64,000 bases of DNA from Nitrospira sp. Lineage in GTDB: Bacteria > Nitrospirota > Nitrospiria > Nitrospirales > Nitrospiraceae. The translations under genes were made by a program, and so were the position numbers. Positions 60,455 to 64,000 of this stretch are shown in pieces. The notes beneath the pieces are model-generated. The model made no database searches. It was given only the letters and a program-made list of their open reading frames with translations, and was not told the origin of the DNA. How positions within the stretch are numbered: position 1 is the first letter of the stretch; every line of letters starts with the position of its first letter. The stretch is from contig JAICWG010000005.1 of NCBI GenBank assembly GCA_025934915.1, forward strand, positions 1 through 64,000. The letters run 5' to 3'.

Positions 60455-61475
60455 TACTTCGGAGCGTCAGCGTCGCCGTGGTGCCCTGTCCTGGTGCCGA
60501 TTGGAGGTCGAAACTCCCGCCAAGCGACTTCATCCGTTCCCTGATGCTGAACAACCCGAACTTCGAGGAGAGCGGCGAGGTATTGTCAGCGGCGGCAGCA
60601 GCAGCAGCAGCAGCAGCAAGATCAAAGCCGTTTTCGTCGCGCACGACGATGCGCAGCAAGCCCTCTTCATGGATCATCCGAACGGTGGCCCTTTTCACTG
60701 TCCCATGCTTCGCGACGTTGATCAGCAACTCGCGGACCGATTGGAACAACAACACCGCGCGATCTTCGGGCAAGACTATGTCGCCCGCTCGCTCCACGTC
60801 GACGGTCACCGCTAATTCATGCCGCTGCATGTAGTCGACCAGCCACATGAGACCGGCCGGCAACCCCTGCTCTTGGAGCACCGGCGGACTCAGCTCGGCC
60901 ATCAATGTCCGGCAATAGGTCAAGGCCTTGCCCAAAGTCTCTTCCGTCTGTTTGACGAAGTCTTCTGCGCGAGGCGGCAGACCGATCCGCTTGGCCTGGG
61001 ACAGGGTCATCACACCGACGACCAACAGTTGCGCCAGGTAGTCGTGCAGGTCGGTCGCCAATCGCTTCCGCTCTCGCTGTTCAGCAAGATTCAGCTCTGT
61101 GGCCAACGCGCGGAGGCGATCTTCCGACTGCGCGAGTTCCTGCGTGCGTTCGATGACGCGCTGCTCCAATTTATCGTTCACTCCGCGGAGGGCTTCTTCG
61201 CTCTCGCGCAATTCCTGGTTGAGCATTTCGATCGTCTGCCGCGATCGGACCGCATCTTCCATCAGATTGAGGGCGGCGCGGCGCGAATCCTGAACCTCCG
61301 CGTTCATCTTTGTGAGATCCCCCACGCGCTGGACGAGTTCGGTATTGACGTTGAGGAGTTTCTCCTGGTTTTTGCCCAAGGCTTCCTCGCGCGGAGCGTC
61401 GCGCGGTTGGCCTTCATGGCTCACGCCTGTGCGGGATTGCTCGTGTGGATGTGTGCTGGCGGTTGCTTTACTCAT
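60441..61475 (-). CDS. NarX-type sensor histidine kinase with poly-Ala ATP lid
   Basis: A 344-residue cytoplasmic kinase. A long coiled coil (about 30-125) leads to a HisKA_3 box with phospho-His144 (RKRLATDLHDYLAQLL). The ATPase domain has the N-box VRELLINVAKH, a G1-like motif (RDENGFD) and the G2 segment FGLFSIRERM. Between G1 and G2 lie 11 consecutive Ala (287-297) encoded by a GCN microsatellite. No membrane or PAS input is present; input probably comes from the CheR/PAS hybrid, whose gene overlaps by 8 bases (ATGAGTAA). The likely target is the receiver downstream. Confidence 0.85.
   Translation of the reverse strand: MSKATASTHPHEQSRTGVSHEGQPRDAPREEALGKNQEKLLNVNTELVQRVGDLTKMNAEVQDSRRAALNLMEDAVRSRQTIEMLNQELRESEEALRGVNDKLEQRVIERTQELAQSEDRLRALATELNLAEQRERKRLATDLHDYLAQLLVVGVMTLSQAKRIGLPPRAEDFVKQTEETLGKALTYCRTLMAELSPPVLQEQGLPAGLMWLVDYMQRHELAVTVDVERAGDIVLPEDRAVLLFQSVRELLINVAKHGTVKRATVRMIHEEGLLRIVVRDENGFDLAAAAAAAAAADNTSPLSSKFGLFSIRERMKSLGGSFDLQSAPGQGTTATLTLRSSVEC
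60589..60618. repeat. GCA/GCG trinucleotide microsatellite
   Basis: Two GCG and eight GCA units in a row on the + strand, inside the kinase gene, encoding most of its 11-Ala run on the minus strand. Length changes in whole units would keep the frame. Confidence 0.92.
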
Positions 61476-64000
61476 CGGTGTCTTTTTCCTCTCGCTCGAA
61501 TTCAAGCGGGTAACGGGCCGGTTCGCCATGCCGCTGACAGAGTTCATTGATTTCCTTCTTCAATTCAATCATCTGCAACTCACGTCCGACGGCGGCGCGG
61601 TTGAAACGCGCCAACTCCTCCGCATACGTCTGTAGTTCGGCGTGGCTTGCCGCCAGCGCTTCGACCGCGCGTTTGCGTTCGGTCACGTCTTCGATGGCCA
61701 GAAGAATCATGGGCTGGTTGCCGTCGTCTTGGCCCAGCCGCCGGGCGTTCAGCAACATGGTGCGCCGTCCGATGTCGGGAAAGTCATGGGAGACCTCGAA
61801 GTCATTGAAGATGGTGTTCCGTAGCAAAATGTCTTCCAGGAGCTCGCGTAATTTCGGGATGTCCCATTGCCGGTTGCCTAACTCGTACAGCAACCGGCCT
61901 TCGGTCTGGTCCAGCGTGACCTTGAATCTTTTGAAGAACGCCTCATTGGCCGTGTTCACGCACAAGTCTGCGCGGAGGATTACCAGCGGGTCGCGTGCGG
62001 TACGAATGATGGCTTCGGCATAGCTGCGCGCAGCCGCGATGTCCCGCGCGGTATACTTGAGGTCGGTGATATCCACCAGTACCAGCACGGCGCCATCCAC
62101 TTTCTTGTCGTGAGTCAAGTAGGGATGCACGCGCAGGGTATACCAGCGGTCTTCCTTGTCCCGCACCTCCCGTTCTTCGGCCCGCACATTGTCGATCACG
62201 TCCCGAACCAGATCTTCGAGGTGGTAGGGGATCGTTGAACGGCGTGTTGACTCCGCCGCGACCAGATTGTGCCTGATTCCACTCAAGGGCCGCCCCACAT
62301 CGACGGCCAAGAGATTAAAGAGTTTTTCAGCGAGCAAGCTGAAGCGGCGGATCGTGAGATCGTGCCCGATCAACAGTATCGGAAGTCTGGTCGAGGCTTG
62401 GAGATTGGTGAGATCGGCATTGAGGCGACTCAATTCCTGATTCCGATTGGCCATCTCCTCGTTGACGGTCGTCAACTCTTCATTGGCCGATTCCAACTCT
62501 TCCTTGGAGGTTTCCAATTCTTCATTGATGCTTTGCAGTTCCTCATTGGTGGACTGGACCTCCTCATTGGAGGCTTGGAGTTCCTCGTTGGCCGCTTCGT
62601 TCTGTTCCTGGATGGATTGGAGATAGTCGCGCGTCTCGACCAGTTCGCGTTCGAGCGCGTGACTGCGTCTGGATTCTTGCTTTGTGCTCATGGAGGAGTC
62701 TTCGGCCCTTCGGACGCGACCCGCTCGGGGCGAGTGCCGTCCGACCTTGTCCGCATCCTCGAACAGAATCAAGAAGCAGCGCTCCCGGAGATTCTTCAGC
62801 GGAATGACTTCCACATTGGCTATGCGGGACGTGCCGTTCTGTTGCACCCGGACCTGTTCCTTGCGCACCGGAACATTGTCCTTCTTCGCCTTGCTGATGG
62901 CCGCGCGCAGGGGCAACATCAAGCCTTCGCGCGCCATCTTCAGCACATCCAAGCTCGCCTTACCCGTGGGCGGCTGAAGATAGCGGCCGGTGGGCCCGCG
63001 GAATTGCAGAATCTGCATCTCGACATTGATCAAGACGCCGGGAGGCGAGAATTGATTCACCGTAACACGGTCGGCCTCGCGTTGAGCGTTGAGTTCGCGG
63101 TTCAACCCTTCATGCATCTCTTGATGCATCCCTTGCGGTTTCCCCTTCGGCAGAGGCGCCGACGACGCGTGGAGCGGCGCTGCCCCCCGTTCCCTGTTCA
63201 TCGGGAGATGAAACGCCGGTGTGGGTGAAGCCTTTTTGACAAAGAGTTTGTGCTTTTTATCGATCGGCTGAAACAATTCCGTGAAGTTGCCGATGGACTC
63301 CGACGCCCCCAAAAATAAAAAGCCTTCCGGCTTCAGCGCGTAATGGAAGGTCGGCATGGCCTTCCGTTGCACGCTCGGCTCCAGATAAATTAAAAGATTG
63401 CGGCAACTGACGAGATCCATCCGCGAGAACGGCGGGTCGCTGATCACGTTCTGCCGCGCGAACACGACCATCTCGCGGAGCGGTTTGGTCACGCGGTAGC
63501 CGCCTTCTTCCTCGACAAAAAATCGCCGTAATCGTTCCGGCGAGACATCCTGCGAGAGACTTTTGGCGTACAGACCATGACGCGCTTTCTCTAAGAGCGC
63601 CTCGTTCAAGTCGGTGGCAAACACTTGGAGCTTCCGCATGCGGGAGGCCTGTTCCGACGATTCCATAAACATCATGGCCATGGAGTAGGCCTCCTGACCG
63701 GTCGAGCAGCCGAGCACCCACACACGGACCGGATCGTCGCTGCGTTGTTGAAGGAGCTTGGGAAAGACTTTCCGCTTCAGGAGCTCGAACGCGTCCAGAT
63801 TGCGGAAAAAACTCGTGACGCTGATCAGCACATCGGAGTACAAGGCGTCGAGTTCTTTGCTGTGCCCCCGGAGGGAATCGGCGTACGGCTCCAACGAGGC
63901 GTATTTGCTCAACACCATGCGTCGGATGATGCGCCGCTGGATCGTGGTGGACTTGTAGAGCGAGAAGTCCACGCCGGAATGGTTGCGCAGGAGCAGGAGA
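61468..64000 (-). CDS. CheR methyltransferase / PAS hybrid protein (5' end outside window)
   Basis: At least 843 residues; the frame continues past the window edge with no start codon, so it is partial. From its visible N-terminus there is a CheR-type methyltransferase (QRRIIRRM, SVTSFFRN, VWVLGCSTGQEAYSMAM, VFATDLN, NVISDPPFSRMDLVSCRNLLIYL). An intermediate domain follows, then a repetitive coiled coil (NEELQASNEEVQSTNEELQS) and two PAS domains. The layout is that of CheB-CheR-PAS hybrids; a CheB methylesterase may lie beyond the edge. There is no kinase core, which the overlapping downstream gene provides. It may methylate or sense a signal upstream of the kinase and receiver. Confidence 0.88.
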   Translation of the reverse strand, partial: LLLLRNHSGVDFSLYKSTTIQRRIIRRMVLSKYASLEPYADSLRGHSKELDALYSDVLISVTSFFRNLDAFELLKRKVFPKLLQQRSDDPVRVWVLGCSTGQEAYSMAMMFMESSEQASRMRKLQVFATDLNEALLEKARHGLYAKSLSQDVSPERLRRFFVEEEGGYRVTKPLREMVVFARQNVISDPPFSRMDLVSCRNLLIYLEPSVQRKAMPTFHYALKPEGFLFLGASESIGNFTELFQPIDKKHKLFVKKASPTPAFHLPMNRERGAAPLHASSAPLPKGKPQGMHQEMHEGLNRELNAQREADRVTVNQFSPPGVLINVEMQILQFRGPTGRYLQPPTGKASLDVLKMAREGLMLPLRAAISKAKKDNVPVRKEQVRVQQNGTSRIANVEVIPLKNLRERCFLILFEDADKVGRHSPRAGRVRRAEDSSMSTKQESRRSHALERELVETRDYLQSIQEQNEAANEELQASNEEVQSTNEELQSINEELETSKEELESANEELTTVNEEMANRNQELSRLNADLTNLQASTRLPILLIGHDLTIRRFSLLAEKLFNLLAVDVGRPLSGIRHNLVAAESTRRSTIPYHLEDLVRDVIDNVRAEEREVRDKEDRWYTLRVHPYLTHDKKVDGAVLVLVDITDLKYTARDIAAARSYAEAIIRTARDPLVILRADLCVNTANEAFFKRFKVTLDQTEGRLLYELGNRQWDIPKLRELLEDILLRNTIFNDFEVSHDFPDIGRRTMLLNARRLGQDDGNQPMILLAIEDVTERKRAVEALAASHAELQTYAEELARFNRAAVGRELQMIELKKEINELCQRHGEPARYPLEFEREEKDTDE

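Noticed and set aside
60589-60618. CRISPR-like or direct-repeat array
   Set aside because: A pure trinucleotide run inside a coding gene with no spacers; no CRISPR array is seen anywhere in the window.
62269-63228. 319-residue + strand ORF
   Set aside because: Antisense shadow of the CheR/PAS hybrid; its repeated hydrophobic blocks mirror the coiled-coil repeat on the other strand.

Overview
The window looks like a chromosomal segment of a Nitrospira-type bacterium (Nitrospirota). No ribosomal RNA or nxrA/nxrB marker is present. The placement is an inference from the electron-transport cluster at about 47.3-59.0 kb: two divergent cytochrome bd-like oxidase subunits, a bc-type cytochrome b, a Rieske protein with an extra N-terminal domain, several membrane-anchored c-type cytochromes and an NxrC-like haem b protein. 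This gene set is typical of nitrite-oxidising Nitrospira.

Layout. 0-3.5 kb: a membrane protein of unknown function, a NarL-type response regulator and several small conserved-looking genes, one apparently starting at ATC. 3.5-26.1 kb, minus strand: a long catabolic block. It holds the methylcitrate cycle (prpC, prpB, prpD), a two-subunit methylmalonyl-CoA mutase with its MeaB chaperone, the leucine (liu) branch (methylcrotonyl-CoA carboxyltransferase, methylglutaconyl-CoA hydratase, HMG-CoA lyase), a branched-chain 2-oxoacid dehydrogenase (E1 alpha, E1 beta, E2), a thiolase, a 3-hydroxyacyl-CoA dehydrogenase, and a tyrosine/homogentisate end (half-length HPPD, homogentisate dioxygenase, fumarylacetoacetase). 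Many genes overlap by 4 bases (ATGA/GTGA), as in translationally coupled operons. Together they would convert Leu/Ile/Val and Tyr to acetyl-CoA, acetoacetate, propionyl-CoA, succinyl-CoA, pyruvate and fumarate. 26.2-39.5 kb, plus strand: a haem-oxygenase-like diiron protein, then a fatty-acid beta-oxidation operon (acyl-CoA ligase, thiolase, 3-hydroxyacyl-CoA dehydrogenase, enoyl-CoA hydratase, patatin, two long acyl-CoA dehydrogenases, an HTH protein, a quinone oxidoreductase).

39.7-44.2 kb is accessory DNA downstream of an intact tRNA-Thr(CGT). Three decayed copies of the tRNA 3' end lie in the same orientation, which marks repeated integration into this tRNA. The interval carries an AT-rich two-gene module (a DUF262/ParB-like protein with a DGQQR motif plus a HEPN protein with an R-x4-H motif), which is the best candidate here for an undescribed defence or toxin system. 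It also has a MazF/PemK toxin-antitoxin pair whose toxin seems frameshifted. No integrase is visible.

44.3-47.3 kb: a lipoprotein with a degenerate caspase fold, and a UbiA prenyltransferase. 47.3-59.8 kb: the respiratory cluster, followed by a carboxypeptidase-regulatory-like secreted protein that appears to start at ACG. 60.0-64.0 kb: a stand-alone receiver, a NarX-type histidine kinase with a GCN microsatellite in its ATP lid, and a CheR/PAS hybrid that runs off the end of the window.
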